From Microbacterium oxydans (lineage in GTDB: Bacteria > Actinomycetota > Actinomycetes > Actinomycetales > Microbacteriaceae), in assembly GCF_006540085.1 (NCBI RefSeq), contig NZ_BJOG01000001.1, positions 1,054,001 through 1,118,000 of the forward strand: a DNA stretch of 64,000 bases. Direction: 5' to 3'. The position numbers were made by a program, and so were the translations under genes. The notes beneath the pieces were generated by a model. That model was not told the DNA's origin. It saw only the letters and a list, made by a program, of their open reading frames with translations, and made no database searches. This document shows, piece by piece, positions 23,861 through 33,355 of this stretch (its first letter is position 1; each line of letters opens with the position of its first letter).

Positions 23861-25465
23861 ATGACTGACACCGAAGAGCGCACAGCTCCTCCGACCAAGC
23901 GCCAGCGCCAGGCCGCCAAGATCGCCGAGGCTGCATCAGGGCCGATCGGCTGGATGCTGCTGAAGATCCTCCTGCTGGCGGTCGTCGATGCGATCGCCCT
24001 GTACGCCGCGTTCGTGCTGTTCGCGCACCAGGAGTGGTTGATCCTCGGCATCGTGGTCGTCGTCGCGGTCCTGGTCAACTACATCTACTTCTCCCGCAAG
24101 CGCATCGCGGCGAAGTACCTGACGCCCGGCATCATCTTCCTGATCGTGTTCCAGGTCTTCACGCTGCTCTACACCGGGTACATCGGGTTCACGAACTACG
24201 GCACCGGCCACAACGGAACCAAGGACCAGGCGATCTCGTCGCTTCTCGCATCGGCGCAGGAGCGGGTCGAGGACTCGCCGACGTACCCCGTCACCGTGGT
24301 CGAGCAGTTCGGCACCTACGGCCTGCTGGCGACAGACCCGGACACCGGCGATGCACTCCTCGGCACGGCGGAGCAGCCGCTCGCAGAGGTCGACGCGCAG
24401 TTCGAAGGTGACAAGGCCGTCGCGGTCGACGGGTGGACCACGCTTCCCCTCGCCACCGTGTTCACGCTGTCGGAGGAGCTGGAGCAGCTCTCCGTCCCGT
24501 TCAGCGACGACCCCAACGAGGGCAGCCTGCGCGCTCCCGACGGGCAGAAGGGCTACCTCTACGTCTCGACGCTCGAGTACGACGAGGCTGCAGACACGAT
24601 CACCGACACCACCACAGGGATCGTCTACTCCGACACGGGTGACGGTGCGTTCACAGCCGAAGGCGGAGAGCAGCTCCTCCCCGGATGGCAGACGACGGTC
24701 GGTTTCGACAACTTCGTGCGCGCTGTCACCGACTCCTCCATCCGCGGTCCGCTCATCTCGGTGACGCTCTGGACCTTCGCGTTCGCCCTGATCTCGGTCG
24801 CGACCACGTTCTTCCTCGGACTGCTGCTCGCGCTGGTGTTCAACAACACCCGTATGCGCTTCCGCAACGGCTACCGCATCATCCTGATCCTCCCGTACGC
24901 GTTCCCCGCGTTCCTGTCCGCGCTGGTCTGGGCGGGCATGATGAACGAGAGCTTCGGCTTCATCAACCAGGTGATCTTCGGCGGGGCCGCGATCCCGTGG
25001 CTGACCGATCCCACGCTCGCCAAGGTGTCGGTGCTGCTGGTGAACCTGTGGCTCGGGTTCCCGTACATGTTCCTGGTCTGCATGGGGGCGCTGCAGGGCA
25101 TCCCGGAGGACGTCAACGAAGCCGCCGTGATGGACGGCGCGAACCCGTGGCAGGTCTTCCGCCGCATCAAGCTGCCGCTGCTGCTCGTGACCGTGGCGCC
25201 GCTGCTGATCTCGTCGTTCGCGTTCAACTTCAACAACTTCAACCTGATCTACATGCTCACCAAGGGCGGGCCGCGCTTCAGCGATGTGTCCATCCCCGTG
25301 GGCCACACCGACATCCTGATCTCGATGGTCTACAAGGTGGCCTTCACGGGTCAGACCCGCGACTACGGTCTGGCGTCGGCCTTCACGATCCTGATCTTCA
25401 TCGTGGTCGCGACGATCTCCATCATCAGCTTCCGCAAGACCAAGGCCCTCGAGGAGCTGAACTGA
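23861..25465 (+). CDS. Maltose-type ABC transporter permease (MalF)
   Basis: 534 residues. Two or three N-terminal membrane helices (about 25-105) are followed by a large outside loop (about 110-280), the MalF-type insertion, and then the core permease domain. The EAA loop that contacts the ATPase is EAAVMDGANPWQVFRRIKLP (about 423-442). Pairs with the next gene to form the channel. The gap to that gene is one base. Confidence 0.9.
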   Translation: MTDTEERTAPPTKRQRQAAKIAEAASGPIGWMLLKILLLAVVDAIALYAAFVLFAHQEWLILGIVVVVAVLVNYIYFSRKRIAAKYLTPGIIFLIVFQVFTLLYTGYIGFTNYGTGHNGTKDQAISSLLASAQERVEDSPTYPVTVVEQFGTYGLLATDPDTGDALLGTAEQPLAEVDAQFEGDKAVAVDGWTTLPLATVFTLSEELEQLSVPFSDDPNEGSLRAPDGQKGYLYVSTLEYDEAADTITDTTTGIVYSDTGDGAFTAEGGEQLLPGWQTTVGFDNFVRAVTDSSIRGPLISVTLWTFAFALISVATTFFLGLLLALVFNNTRMRFRNGYRIILILPYAFPAFLSALVWAGMMNESFGFINQVIFGGAAIPWLTDPTLAKVSVLLVNLWLGFPYMFLVCMGALQGIPEDVNEAAVMDGANPWQVFRRIKLPLLLVTVAPLLISSFAFNFNNFNLIYMLTKGGPRFSDVSIPVGHTDILISMVYKVAFTGQTRDYGLASAFTILIFIVVATISIISFRKTKALEELN

Positions 25466-25466
25466 C

Positions 25467-26405
25467 ATGAGCACCGACAGCCCCATCACCGAGCGTCCCG
25501 CCACAACCCGGTCCGCCGAGAAGGCGCAGACCCTCGCTCCGCGCCGCCGCAGCTTCGGCGCCTGGTTCGCCGACACCGGATGGCGTCACCTCGTGGCGAT
25601 CGTCGTGAGCGCGTTCGCGCTGTTCCCGCTGCTGTACGTCGTCTCGGCCTCGCTGAACCCGAAGGGGACGCTGACGGGCTCGAACCAGCTGTTCTCCGCG
25701 ATCGGGATCGACAGCTACGTGCGCATCCTCAGCGACCCGCAGAACCCGTACGGCACGTGGTTCCTCAATACGCTCCTGATCGCCGTCGTCACCGGCGCGG
25801 TCACGGTCTTCATCGGAGCGTGCGCCGCCTACGCCTTCTCGCGCATGAGGTTCGCCGGGCGCCGCGTGGGCCTCGTGACGATCGTGGTCGTGCAGATGTT
25901 CCCGCAGCTGCTCGCCGTGGTCGCGATCTTCCTCCTCATGTCGACCCTGGGGGACTGGTTCCCGGCCATCGGTCTGAACACCCACACGGGTCTGATCCTG
26001 GTGTACCTCGGTGGAGCGCTCGGTGTGAACACCTACCTGATGTACGGCTTCTTCAACACGATCCCCAAGGAGATCGACGAGGCTGCCCGCATCGACGGTG
26101 CCGGTCACGCACGCATCTTCTTCACGATCATCCTTCGTCTGGTCGCGCCGATCCTCGCGGTGGTCGGACTGCTCTCGTTCATCGGCACCGTCAACGAGTA
26201 CGTCATCGCGAGCGTCATGCTCGTCGACGTCGATCAGCAGACGCTCGTGGTCGGTCTGACGAAGCTCGTCGCGAACCCGCGGTATGCGGACTGGTCGGCG
26301 TTCTCGGCGGGGGCCGTGATGGCCGCGATCCCGGTGATGATCCTGTTCCTGTTCCTGCAGAAGTACATCGTGGGCGGTCTGACGGCCGGAGCGACGAAGG
26401 GCTGA
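25467..26405 (+). CDS. Maltose-type ABC transporter permease (MalG)
   Basis: 312 residues with six membrane helices and a polar N-terminus of about 40 residues. The EAA loop reads EIDEAARIDGAGHARIF (about 205). It closes the importer operon; no ATPase gene follows. In other actinobacteria such carbohydrate importers use a shared ATPase (MsiK type) encoded elsewhere, which is the likely case here. Confidence 0.9.
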   Translation: MSTDSPITERPATTRSAEKAQTLAPRRRSFGAWFADTGWRHLVAIVVSAFALFPLLYVVSASLNPKGTLTGSNQLFSAIGIDSYVRILSDPQNPYGTWFLNTLLIAVVTGAVTVFIGACAAYAFSRMRFAGRRVGLVTIVVVQMFPQLLAVVAIFLLMSTLGDWFPAIGLNTHTGLILVYLGGALGVNTYLMYGFFNTIPKEIDEAARIDGAGHARIFFTIILRLVAPILAVVGLLSFIGTVNEYVIASVMLVDVDQQTLVVGLTKLVANPRYADWSAFSAGAVMAAIPVMILFLFLQKYIVGGLTAGATKG

Positions 26406-26480
26406 GCCGCTGGTCTGCCCGCCGGCGTCGTGATCCGGTGGGCACGGGTGCCCGCACGGTCGGACTCCTCACGCTCTCTT

Positions 26481-26507
26481 GTCTCGCATGCTACCTTGTC
26501 TTGCATG
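26481..26507 (+). promoter_or_regulatory. padR promoter with direct repeats
   Basis: GTCTCGCATG (26481-26490) and GTCTTGCATG (26498-26507) are 17 bases apart and bracket a -10-like TACCTT (26492-26497) that ends 7 bases before the ATG. The second copy includes the start codon. Autoregulation by PadR is plausible. Confidence 0.6.
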
Positions 26508-26837
26508 ACAGCTGATGTCGGCGCTCAGATGCGCAAGGGAGTGGTCGAGTACTGCGTGCTCGGGCTGCTCGCGCGCGAGCCGATGTACGGCTGGCAGCTG
26601 GCGGATGCGCTCACCGGCGCGGGCCTGATCGCCAGCATCGGCACGCTGTACCCGCTGCTCGGGAGGCTGAAGGACAACGGGTGGGTCACCACGTTCGATC
26701 AGCCCTCCGACAGTGGTCCGGTGCGCAAGTACTACCGGCTCACCGGCAGCGGGATCGATCAGTTGGACCGTTTCCGCGCCCAGTGGACACCATTCGCCCG
26801 TGTCGTCACGGGCATCGTCGGAGAGGGACGACCATGA
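26505..26837 (+). CDS. PadR-family transcriptional regulator
   Basis: 110 residues, a compact winged-helix PadR protein: YCVLGLLAREPMYGWQLADAL (about 18-38) then LYPLLGRLKDNGWV (about 51-64). The C-terminal dimer helix is short, as in class 2 PadR proteins. Its stop overlaps the next start (ATGA). PadR genes paired with HAAS-domain membrane genes are a known arrangement, in which the pair usually controls its own operon. The ATG at 26505 is chosen from the -10 spacing. Confidence 0.9.
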   Translation: MTADVGAQMRKGVVEYCVLGLLAREPMYGWQLADALTGAGLIASIGTLYPLLGRLKDNGWVTTFDQPSDSGPVRKYYRLTGSGIDQLDRFRAQWTPFARVVTGIVGEGRP

Positions 26838-27490
26838 CAGAGCTCACCGCAGACGACCTCCGCACCGAGTACCTCGCGCGGCTCGACGAGGCCATGCGCA
26901 ACCTGCCGCACGGTGTCGCGAGCGATATCCGTGCCGGCATCCTCGAGGAGCTGCAGGGGCTCGATGCCGAAGCGACGGCGGCACGCATCGCGGATCTCGG
27001 CGATCCTGTCGCGATCGCCGATGGGGCTCAGGCGGAAGTCCCGTCCGGGCCGACGATCATCGGCGCGCCCGCGGTCGCCGCGCCCCCGGTGCCGCGTCCG
27101 CCGGCGACCTCGACGAGAGGGTTCGCGATCGCTGCGGCGCTGACGTTGAGCTTCGGAGGGATCGTCGTGCCCGTACTCGGCTGGTTCGTCGGCGCCGCGC
27201 TCGTGAGCGCGAGCTCGCTCTGGAGGACGTGGGAGAAGGTGGTCGCGATCGTCGTACCCTTCGTCGTCACCGGCATCTCGTTCCTCACGGTCTCCACGCT
27301 GACGGCCTTCTCCTCGTCGGAGTCGGGTGGGAGCTCCTCGGGGACCGGGACGCCCCCGGAGGTCCCCGCCGTCAACCCGCTCGTGCCCGGCGTGGGGGAG
27401 TGGCACGTCCTCATCCTCCTCGGATTCCTCCTCGTCCCGCTCTCCGGGCTGTGGCTGCTGTGGCGACTCCGGGGGCGCGCCGCAGGATGA
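26834..27490 (+). CDS. HAAS (DUF1700-like) domain membrane protein, PadR partner
   Basis: 218 residues. The N-terminal 60 residues form a helical HAAS-type domain (EYLARLDEAMRNLP, DIRAGILEELQ, IADLGDPVAIAD). A Pro/Ala-rich linker leads to three or four membrane helices (about 97-125, 130-155 and 195-215) with a Gly/Ser-rich loop between. Function in this family is signalling of some kind, tied to the PadR protein. Translationally coupled to padR. Confidence 0.8.
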   Translation: MTELTADDLRTEYLARLDEAMRNLPHGVASDIRAGILEELQGLDAEATAARIADLGDPVAIADGAQAEVPSGPTIIGAPAVAAPPVPRPPATSTRGFAIAAALTLSFGGIVVPVLGWFVGAALVSASSLWRTWEKVVAIVVPFVVTGISFLTVSTLTAFSSSESGGSSSGTGTPPEVPAVNPLVPGVGEWHVLILLGFLLVPLSGLWLLWRLRGRAAG

Positions 27491-27548
27491 AGCGGGTGCC
27501 GCGCACCGGATATCGGCGTTGCTCCTCGGGGGATCGGTGCTTCGGGCC

Positions 27549-27554
27549 TAGCGT
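27549..27554 (+). promoter_or_regulatory. -10 hexamer TAGCGT (leaderless) for a small membrane protein
   Basis: TAGCGT ends 6 bases before the ATG at 27561, which is what makes the short reading frame after it credible. Confidence 0.55.
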
Positions 27555-27560
27555 GGAGTC

Positions 27561-27713
27561 ATGGCACGGGTGGGGGGTCGCAACCTCGGGATGAGCTGGT
27601 TCGCCGGCATCGTGTGCGTCGGCGTCATCGGCGCCCTCGTGTGGCTGTCGCTTCCGATGGTCCCCGTGCTCGCCCAGTTCGCCGGGGATGCGCTTCGCAC
27701 CGCTCTTCCCTGA
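27561..27713 (+). CDS. Small single-pass membrane protein (50 residues)
   Basis: A 50-codon frame with an ATG placed exactly 6 bases after a -10 hexamer. The product has a basic N-terminus (MARVGGRNLG), one membrane helix (about residues 12-34) and a short tail ending ALRTALP. I see no named family. The promoter spacing and the clean basic-then-helix topology support a real small protein. Confidence 0.65.
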   Translation: MARVGGRNLGMSWFAGIVCVGVIGALVWLSLPMVPVLAQFAGDALRTALP

Positions 27714-27822
27714 CCTGGGACGACGTATCCGCATGAATGCCGACACGTCGGCACGCCTCCGCGAGCGTCCGTTCGCGCGGAGGTACCCTCGCAATGCACG
27801 ATTCCGATGAGAGGCGCACCCC

Positions 27823-28854
27823 ATGAGTGACCCCGACGTTCCCCAGCCCGAGAAGCCGGCTGACGTTGACGACGTCGTCGGCAGCGCGAACGCGGGTCTG
27901 GATGCCGCCGCGGCCGCAGGTGCGGATGTTCCCGGCTCCGGCGAGACCGCGGCAGACGGTGGCGACGTCACGCCGGCCGCCGCACCCGTGGATCCCGACC
28001 TCGCCGCTTTCGAAGCGGCCGAGCGCGAACACCCCGGAACCTTCGCATCGCCGCCCCCCGCGGTGACCCCCGCTTCCTCCGCTGCGTCGTACGACCGCGC
28101 CGAAGAGATCAGGGCTCAGGCCGACGCCGAGACCACCTCCTTCTACCCGGAGCCTGTCGTGGGCGAGCCCGTGCCCTTCGGCCACGAGCAGTCCGGCATG
28201 GCGGGAGCCGCCTACGCCCAGTACGGCGATGAGGCCGAGACGCGTGTCGTCCCCTCGGAGCCGCTGGTGGTCGCGGCCGCAGCGCAGCCGCAGCCGATCT
28301 TCGTCCAGGCTCCCGAGCCTCCCCGTGACCGGGGCAACCGCGGCACGGCAGGGGCCATCGGGCTTCTCGCCACCCTCGTCTTCGCGGTCCTGTACCTCGG
28401 TGCATGGCTCGGTCTCGGCGCGATCGCCGGTGACGTGACCGGAGAGAACATCGGTCAGAGTGCTGTCGCCCCGCTGTCCACCTGGGGGTTCTGGACGCCC
28501 GTCGTCGTGTTCTTCCTCGGGTTCTGGCTGCTCGGCGCGATCATCAACCGCGGTCGCTGGGGACTCTGGGTCGTCTTCGGTCTCATCGTCGGCGTCATCG
28601 CGTACGGCGGCCACATCCTCGGGCAGCTCTTCGAAGCCCCGTTCTGGAAGCTCAGCTCGAGCCAGGGCCTCGACCTCGTCGGCGAGCAGCTGCTCGCTCC
28701 GCTCGCGATCGCGGCATTCGTGTTCGCCCGCGAGCTCACGATCTGGTTCGGCGCGTGGGTCGCACGCAGTGGCGCCCGCAAGACCGAGCTGAACGCCGAG
28801 GCGCAGCGCGAGTACGAGCGCACGCTCGAAGCCGGCCCGACGCTGGCGAGGTAG
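27823..28854 (+). CDS. Hypothetical membrane protein with long disordered N-terminus
   Basis: 343 residues. The first 165 or so are rich in Ala, Pro, Glu and Asp and are probably disordered. About four membrane helices follow (175-197, 215-240, 245-270 and 285-310), and the tail is charged (AEAQREYERTLE). No catalytic motif is seen. GAGAGG lies 8 bases before the ATG. The 3' end overlaps the possible start of the next gene. Family not identified with confidence. Confidence 0.75.
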   Translation: MSDPDVPQPEKPADVDDVVGSANAGLDAAAAAGADVPGSGETAADGGDVTPAAAPVDPDLAAFEAAEREHPGTFASPPPAVTPASSAASYDRAEEIRAQADAETTSFYPEPVVGEPVPFGHEQSGMAGAAYAQYGDEAETRVVPSEPLVVAAAAQPQPIFVQAPEPPRDRGNRGTAGAIGLLATLVFAVLYLGAWLGLGAIAGDVTGENIGQSAVAPLSTWGFWTPVVVFFLGFWLLGAIINRGRWGLWVVFGLIVGVIAYGGHILGQLFEAPFWKLSSSQGLDLVGEQLLAPLAIAAFVFARELTIWFGAWVARSGARKTELNAEAQREYERTLEAGPTLAR

Positions 28855-29354
28855 TCACGAACTCCACCACGCCGAACCCCCACGGACCCGAGTCCGCGGG
28901 GGTTTCGGCCATCCTGGCGGTGGTCCTCGCCACCATCGGCTTCTTCGCGCTCGCCGTCTTCGGGCTCGGAGCGGTGAGCGTCGCCACGGACACCGACATC
29001 ATCGCGGTCCCGAACCTGGGCCAGGTGCCGGGAGTGGCCGGGATGATCGCCGCCGTCGTCTCCTTCGCCCTCGTCCTGTGGTCGACGCTGCGTCGGTCGC
29101 AGCCCTCCTATGTAGCGACGGTCGCGATCGCCCTGACGGCGGGACTCGCCCACCTCGTCGTGGTCTGGTTCGCCGTACTCATCGGCGACGGAGATCTCGT
29201 GCTCGCGACTGCGGTCGCCGGAGACCTGGTGCGAGGCGGTGCGAGCGCTGTCATCGTGCTGGCTGCGCTGATCGCCGGGTGGGGCGGTATCGCCCTGCGG
29301 CGCACCCGTGCGGAGCATCCACGCTGGCCCTGGGAGCGCGAAGAGGAGGAGTGA
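28755..29354 (+). CDS. Hypothetical four-helix membrane protein (start uncertain)
   Basis: The reading frame to the stop at 29354 is clearly coding: four membrane helices and a WPWEREEEE tail. The start is unclear. The only upstream ATG/GTG/TTG in frame before the conserved-looking part is a GTG at 28755, overlapping the previous gene by 100 bases and giving an Arg-rich N-terminus that is probably not made. The biologically likely start is near 28851-28857, at the previous stop, where the codons read GTA GTC ACG. A start at a non-standard codon or a sequence change there would explain this. Confidence 0.6.
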   Translation: MGRTQWRPQDRAERRGAARVRAHARSRPDAGEVVTNSTTPNPHGPESAGVSAILAVVLATIGFFALAVFGLGAVSVATDTDIIAVPNLGQVPGVAGMIAAVVSFALVLWSTLRRSQPSYVATVAIALTAGLAHLVVVWFAVLIGDGDLVLATAVAGDLVRGGASAVIVLAALIAGWGGIALRRTRAEHPRWPWEREEEE

Positions 29355-29423
29355 CCTTCGGGCGCTCGTCCGTCTTCGCCCCGCCGGGCTGGGGAAATCG
29401 CGACGGCGAGGGGCGACGCGCCG

Positions 29424-29429
29424 TACGCT
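29424..29429 (+). promoter_or_regulatory. -10 hexamer TACGCT (leaderless)
   Basis: TACGCT ends 6 bases before the GTG at 29436. Confidence 0.6.
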
Positions 29430-29435
29430 GGTGGA

Positions 29436-30083
29436 GTGGAGCGCTCGTTGGAGACGCAGGTCGACCAGGCCGTCGAAGCCTGGTTGCGCTGGGTGCCGCG
29501 CTGGGAGCCGGCGACCCACCGCGGTCGCGTCGCGCCGTGTCGTCGGTGTCTCGGCTCTCCGATCCTCTCGGCGGCCGGCATCGGGGCGAACGTGCCGCAC
29601 GGGGTGCAGCACGGGCTGTCGACCAGGATCAAGACCATCGTCGATCATGCCGTCGCGGAGTACACGGCGAGGAACCTGCCGATGCTGCAGCGCGAACTCG
29701 ACCAGCAGGCCGCGCGCAACCGTGCCCGCAGCTATCGCCCGGCGGAGGATCTCGACCCCGAGTTCGACGGCCTCCCGCTCGATCCCGATCCGGTTCCTGG
29801 CGCCCCGTTCCTGTTCACCATCGCCGGGCTCGCGGACGACTCTGCCGCGGAGCTCCCCGCGCTGCCTCCGCTCACGGAGGAGGCCAAGATCGCGCTCCGG
29901 CAGGAGGTGGCACTCGCCGACGAGTACGCCAACCTGGTGGGCCGCGAGATCTGCGGCATCCTGCTGCGGCACCGGATCTCGATCCAGGCCGCGGTCTCGC
30001 AGCACGTCGAGCCGCAGATCGAGGCTCTGCTGGCCGAGCTGACCGAATCGCTCGACTCGCCGTTCGACCCCGACCTGCCCTGA
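29436..30083 (+). CDS. Hypothetical soluble protein with a Cys pair
   Basis: 215 residues, no membrane helix or signal peptide. CRRCLG near residue 35 is a CxxC pair that might bind metal but is alone. The middle is Pro/Asp-rich, and the C-terminal third is helical (EEAKIALRQEVALADEYANL). I recognise no family. Start is GTG with a leaderless -10. It ends just before the str operon promoter. Confidence 0.72.
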   Translation: MERSLETQVDQAVEAWLRWVPRWEPATHRGRVAPCRRCLGSPILSAAGIGANVPHGVQHGLSTRIKTIVDHAVAEYTARNLPMLQRELDQQAARNRARSYRPAEDLDPEFDGLPLDPDPVPGAPFLFTIAGLADDSAAELPALPPLTEEAKIALRQEVALADEYANLVGREICGILLRHRISIQAAVSQHVEPQIEALLAELTESLDSPFDPDLP

Positions 30084-30106
30084 GGTGCGAGCGCAGGCAC
30101 GCCCAT

Positions 30107-30135
30107 TTGACCGCTACGTTACGCGGCATTACACT
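30107..30135 (+). promoter_or_regulatory. str operon promoter
   Basis: -35 TTGACC (30107-30112), a 17-base spacer and -10 TACACT (30130-30135): the best vegetative promoter in the window. Transcription would start near 30142 and leave a leader of about 160 bases before rpsL. The leader has a stem near TGTGCACGC/GCGTGCGCA and two copies of ACCCATCAC, a possible site for feedback control. Confidence 0.85.
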
Positions 30136-30300
30136 TGATCAGGTGTGTGCACGCCTCCGCGTGCGCACTGGGCGCCGGCACCTGTCGGTCTGCCCCCACG
30201 GCATACCCATCACACCAAAAGCTCGTCGGTTCCGGCGTGCCGGTGGGTCATGATGTGAAACCCATCACGCTGTCACCGTGCAGCACTATGAGGAGAGAAC

Positions 30301-30669
30301 GTGCCAACCATTCAGCAGTTGGTTCGCAAGGGTCGCTCGCCCAAGGTCACCAAGACCAAGGCGCCGGCGCTCAAGTCGAACCCGCAGCAGGCCGGGGTCT
30401 GCACCCGCGTCTACACCACCACGCCGAAGAAGCCGAACTCGGCGATGCGCAAGGTCGCTCGTGTGAAGCTCCGCAACGGCACCGAGGTCACCGCGTACAT
30501 CCCCGGTGAGGGCCACAACCTGCAGGAGCACTCGCTCGTGCTCGTGCGTGGCGGTCGTGTCAAGGACCTCCCCGGTGTGCGTTACAAGATCGTCCGCGGC
30601 GCCCTGGACACCCAGGCAGTCAAGAACCGTAAGCAGGCTCGTTCCCGCTACGGCGCGAAGAAGGGTTGA
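30301..30669 (+). CDS. rpsL: 30S ribosomal protein S12
   Basis: 122 residues. First gene of the str operon, part of the decoding centre. The two lysines whose replacement gives streptomycin resistance are wild type: Lys43 in TPKKPNSA and Lys88 in [11 protein letters not shown] start behind AGGAGAG. rpsG follows after 5 bases. Confidence 0.98.
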   Translation: MPTIQQLVRKGRSPKVTKTKAPALKSNPQQAGVCTRVYTTTPKKPNSAMRKVARVKLRNGTEVTAYIPGEGHNLQEHSLVLVRGGRVKDLPGVRYKIVRGALDTQAVKNRKQARSRYGAKKG

Positions 30670-30674
30670 GTTAG

Positions 30675-31145
30675 ATGCCTCGTAAGGGACCAGCCCCCAA
30701 GCGCCCCGTCGTCAACGACCCGGTATACGGCGCACCGATCGTCACCTCGCTGGTGAACAAGATCCTCGTCGACGGCAAGAAGTCGCTGGCCGAGTCGATC
30801 GTCTACGGCGCCCTCCGCGGTGTCGAGGCGAAGAACGGTCAGGACGCCGTCGCCACCCTGAAGAAGGCGCTCGACAACGTGCGCCCGACCCTCGAGGTCC
30901 GCAGCCGCCGCGTCGGTGGCTCGACCTACCAGGTGCCGGTCGAGGTCAAGCCTCACCGCGCCAACACGCTCGCACTGCGCTGGCTCGTGAGCTACGCGAA
31001 GGGCCGTCGTGAGAAGACGATGACCGAGCGTCTGCAGAACGAGATCCTCGACGCGTCGAACGGCCTGGGTGCCGCGGTCAAGCGCCGCGAGGACACGCAC
31101 AAGATGGCCGAGTCGAACCGCGCGTTCGCTCACTACCGCTGGTAA
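30675..31145 (+). CDS. rpsG: 30S ribosomal protein S7
   Basis: 156 residues, the normal length for the short form. It organises the head of the 30S subunit and contacts E-site tRNA. Standard sequence from [11 protein letters not shown] to AHYRW. Followed by an intercistronic hairpin before fusA. In E. coli S7 regulates this operon; a site for that is not evident here. Confidence 0.98.
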   Translation: MPRKGPAPKRPVVNDPVYGAPIVTSLVNKILVDGKKSLAESIVYGALRGVEAKNGQDAVATLKKALDNVRPTLEVRSRRVGGSTYQVPVEVKPHRANTLALRWLVSYAKGRREKTMTERLQNEILDASNGLGAAVKRREDTHKMAESNRAFAHYRW

Positions 31146-31153
31146 ACAGCTCC

Positions 31154-31186
31154 GCCGGCCCCTCGGCCACCCGCCGAGGGGCCGGC
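31154..31186 (+). terminator. Hairpin between rpsG and fusA
   Basis: Perfect 14-base arms (31154-31167 and 31173-31186) with a CACCC loop and no T tract. It probably tunes the fusA-to-rpsL ratio or protects the upstream mRNA rather than ending transcription. Confidence 0.75.
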
Positions 31187-31232
31187 ACCCCCTCTTCGCA
31201 GTACACCTGCTCCAAAAGATAAGGACACTCCT

Positions 31233-33347
31233 GTGGCACAAGACGTGCTCACGGACCTGAGCAAGGTCCGCAACATCGGCATCATGGCGCACATCGATGC
31301 CGGCAAGACCACGACGACCGAGCGCATCCTGTTCTACACGGGCGTCAACCACAAGCTTGGCGAGACGCACGACGGCGCCTCGACCACCGACTGGATGGAG
31401 CAGGAGAAGGAGCGCGGCATCACGATCACGTCTGCCGCCGTGACCTGCTACTGGAACAAGAACCAGATCAACATCATCGACACCCCCGGCCACGTGGACT
31501 TCACGGTCGAGGTGGAGCGTTCGCTCCGCGTGCTCGACGGTGCGGTCGCCGTGTTCGACGGCAAGGAGGGCGTCGAGCCCCAGTCCGAGACCGTCTGGCG
31601 TCAGGCCGACAAGTACAACGTCCCGCGCATCTGCTTCGTCAACAAGATGGACAAGCTCGGCGCCGACTTCTACTTCACGGTCGACACCATCATCAACCGC
31701 CTCGGCGCCAAGCCGCTCGTGATCCAGCTGCCGATCGGCGCGGAGAGCGACTTCATCGGCGTCGTCGACCTGATCGAGATGCGTGCACTGGTCTGGGCCG
31801 GAGACTCCAAGGGTGACGTCACCATGGGCGCCTCCTACGAGATCCAGGAGATCCCGGAAGACCTCAAGGAGAAGGCGGCGGAGTACCGTCAGCAGCTCCT
31901 CGAGACCGTCGCCGAGACCGACGACGCGCTGCTGGAGAAGTTCTTCGGTGGCGAGGAGCTCACGGTCGCCGAGATCAAGGGCGCCATCCGCAAGCTGACC
32001 GTCGCGAGCGAGATCTACCCGGTGCTCTGCGGCTCCGCGTTCAAGAACCGCGGCGTCCAGCCGATGCTCGACGCGGTCGTCGACTACCTCCCGAACCCGC
32101 TCGACGTGGGCTCGATCGAGGCGCACGACCCGAAGGACTACGACACGATCATCGAGCGTCACCCCGACGCCAATGACCCGTTCGCAGCTCTCGCGTTCAA
32201 GGTCGCCGTGCACCCGTTCTTCGGTCGCCTCACCTACGTGCGCGTCTACTCGGGCCACCTCGACTCCGGTTCGGCCGTCGTCAACTCGACCAAGAACAAG
32301 AAGGAGCGCATCGGGAAGATCTTCCAGATGCACGCCAACAAGGAGATCCCGGTCCCCTCGGTCACCGCCGGCAACATCTACGCGGTCATCGGCCTCAAGG
32401 ACACCACCACGGGTGACACCCTCACCGACCCGACGGCGCCGGTCGTCCTCGAGTCGATGACGTTCCCGGAGCCCGTCATCGAGGTCGCGATCGAGCCGAA
32501 GACCAAGGCCGACCAGGAGAAGCTGGGTGTCGCCATCCAGAAGCTCGCTGAAGAGGACCCGACCTTCCGCACGGAGCTCAACCCCGAGACCGGTCAGACG
32601 ACCATCAAGGGCATGGGCGAGCTGCACCTCGACATCCTCGTCGACCGCATGAAGCGCGAGTTCAACGTCGAGGCCAACGTCGGCAAGCCGCAGGTGGCGT
32701 ACCGCGAGACGATCCGCAAGACCGTCGAGAAGCACGACTACACGCACAAGAAGCAGACCGGTGGTTCTGGACAGTTCGCCAAGATCCAGTTCACCATCGA
32801 GCCGCTCGACCTCGACTCCGAGAAGACCTACGAGTTCGTGAACGCCGTCACCGGTGGTCGCATCCCTCGTGAGTACATCGGCTCGATCGACGCCGGTTTC
32901 CAGGACGCGATGAACGTCGGTGTGCTCGCGGGCTACCCGATGGTCGGCGTCAAGGCGACCATCGTCGATGGTGCGGCCCACGACGTCGACTCCTCGGAGA
33001 TGGCGTTCAAGATCGCGGGCTCCATGGGCTTCAAGGAGGCCGCGCGTCGTGCCAACCCCGTGCTGCTCGAGCCGCTGATGGCCGTCGAGGTCCGTACTCC
33101 TGAGGAGTACATGGGCGACGTCATCGGCGACCTGAACTCGCGTCGTGGCCAGATCCAGTCGATGGAAGACGCTGCCGGCGTCAAGGTCGTCCGCGCTCAG
33201 GTCCCGCTGTCCGAGATGTTCGGCTACATCGGCGACCTGCGCTCGAAGACCTCGGGCCGTGCCGTCTACTCGATGGAGTTCCACAGCTACGCTGAGGTGC
33301 CCCGCGCTGTGGCCGACGAGATCGTCCAGAAGACCAAGGGCGAGTAA
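31233..33347 (+). CDS. fusA: Elongation factor G
   Basis: 704 residues. Ribosomal translocase GTPase. P-loop AHIDAGKTT (about 19-27), G2/G3 region with DTPGHVDF (about 88) and NKMDK (about 142) are intact, followed by the five EF-G domains. GTG start after AAGGAC. This is the single fusA of the canonical str operon. Confidence 0.98.
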   Translation: MAQDVLTDLSKVRNIGIMAHIDAGKTTTTERILFYTGVNHKLGETHDGASTTDWMEQEKERGITITSAAVTCYWNKNQINIIDTPGHVDFTVEVERSLRVLDGAVAVFDGKEGVEPQSETVWRQADKYNVPRICFVNKMDKLGADFYFTVDTIINRLGAKPLVIQLPIGAESDFIGVVDLIEMRALVWAGDSKGDVTMGASYEIQEIPEDLKEKAAEYRQQLLETVAETDDALLEKFFGGEELTVAEIKGAIRKLTVASEIYPVLCGSAFKNRGVQPMLDAVVDYLPNPLDVGSIEAHDPKDYDTIIERHPDANDPFAALAFKVAVHPFFGRLTYVRVYSGHLDSGSAVVNSTKNKKERIGKIFQMHANKEIPVPSVTAGNIYAVIGLKDTTTGDTLTDPTAPVVLESMTFPEPVIEVAIEPKTKADQEKLGVAIQKLAEEDPTFRTELNPETGQTTIKGMGELHLDILVDRMKREFNVEANVGKPQVAYRETIRKTVEKHDYTHKKQTGGSGQFAKIQFTIEPLDLDSEKTYEFVNAVTGGRIPREYIGSIDAGFQDAMNVGVLAGYPMVGVKATIVDGAAHDVDSSEMAFKIAGSMGFKEAARRANPVLLEPLMAVEVRTPEEYMGDVIGDLNSRRGQIQSMEDAAGVKVVRAQVPLSEMFGYIGDLRSKTSGRAVYSMEFHSYAEVPRAVADEIVQKTKGE

Positions 33348-33355
33348 TCGCTCTT

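Noticed and set aside
30648..33284. An 878-codon open frame on the minus strand
   Set aside because: It is the antisense of rpsG and fusA, with Asp/Arg/Val/Leu-rich composition from the GC-rich third positions of the real genes.
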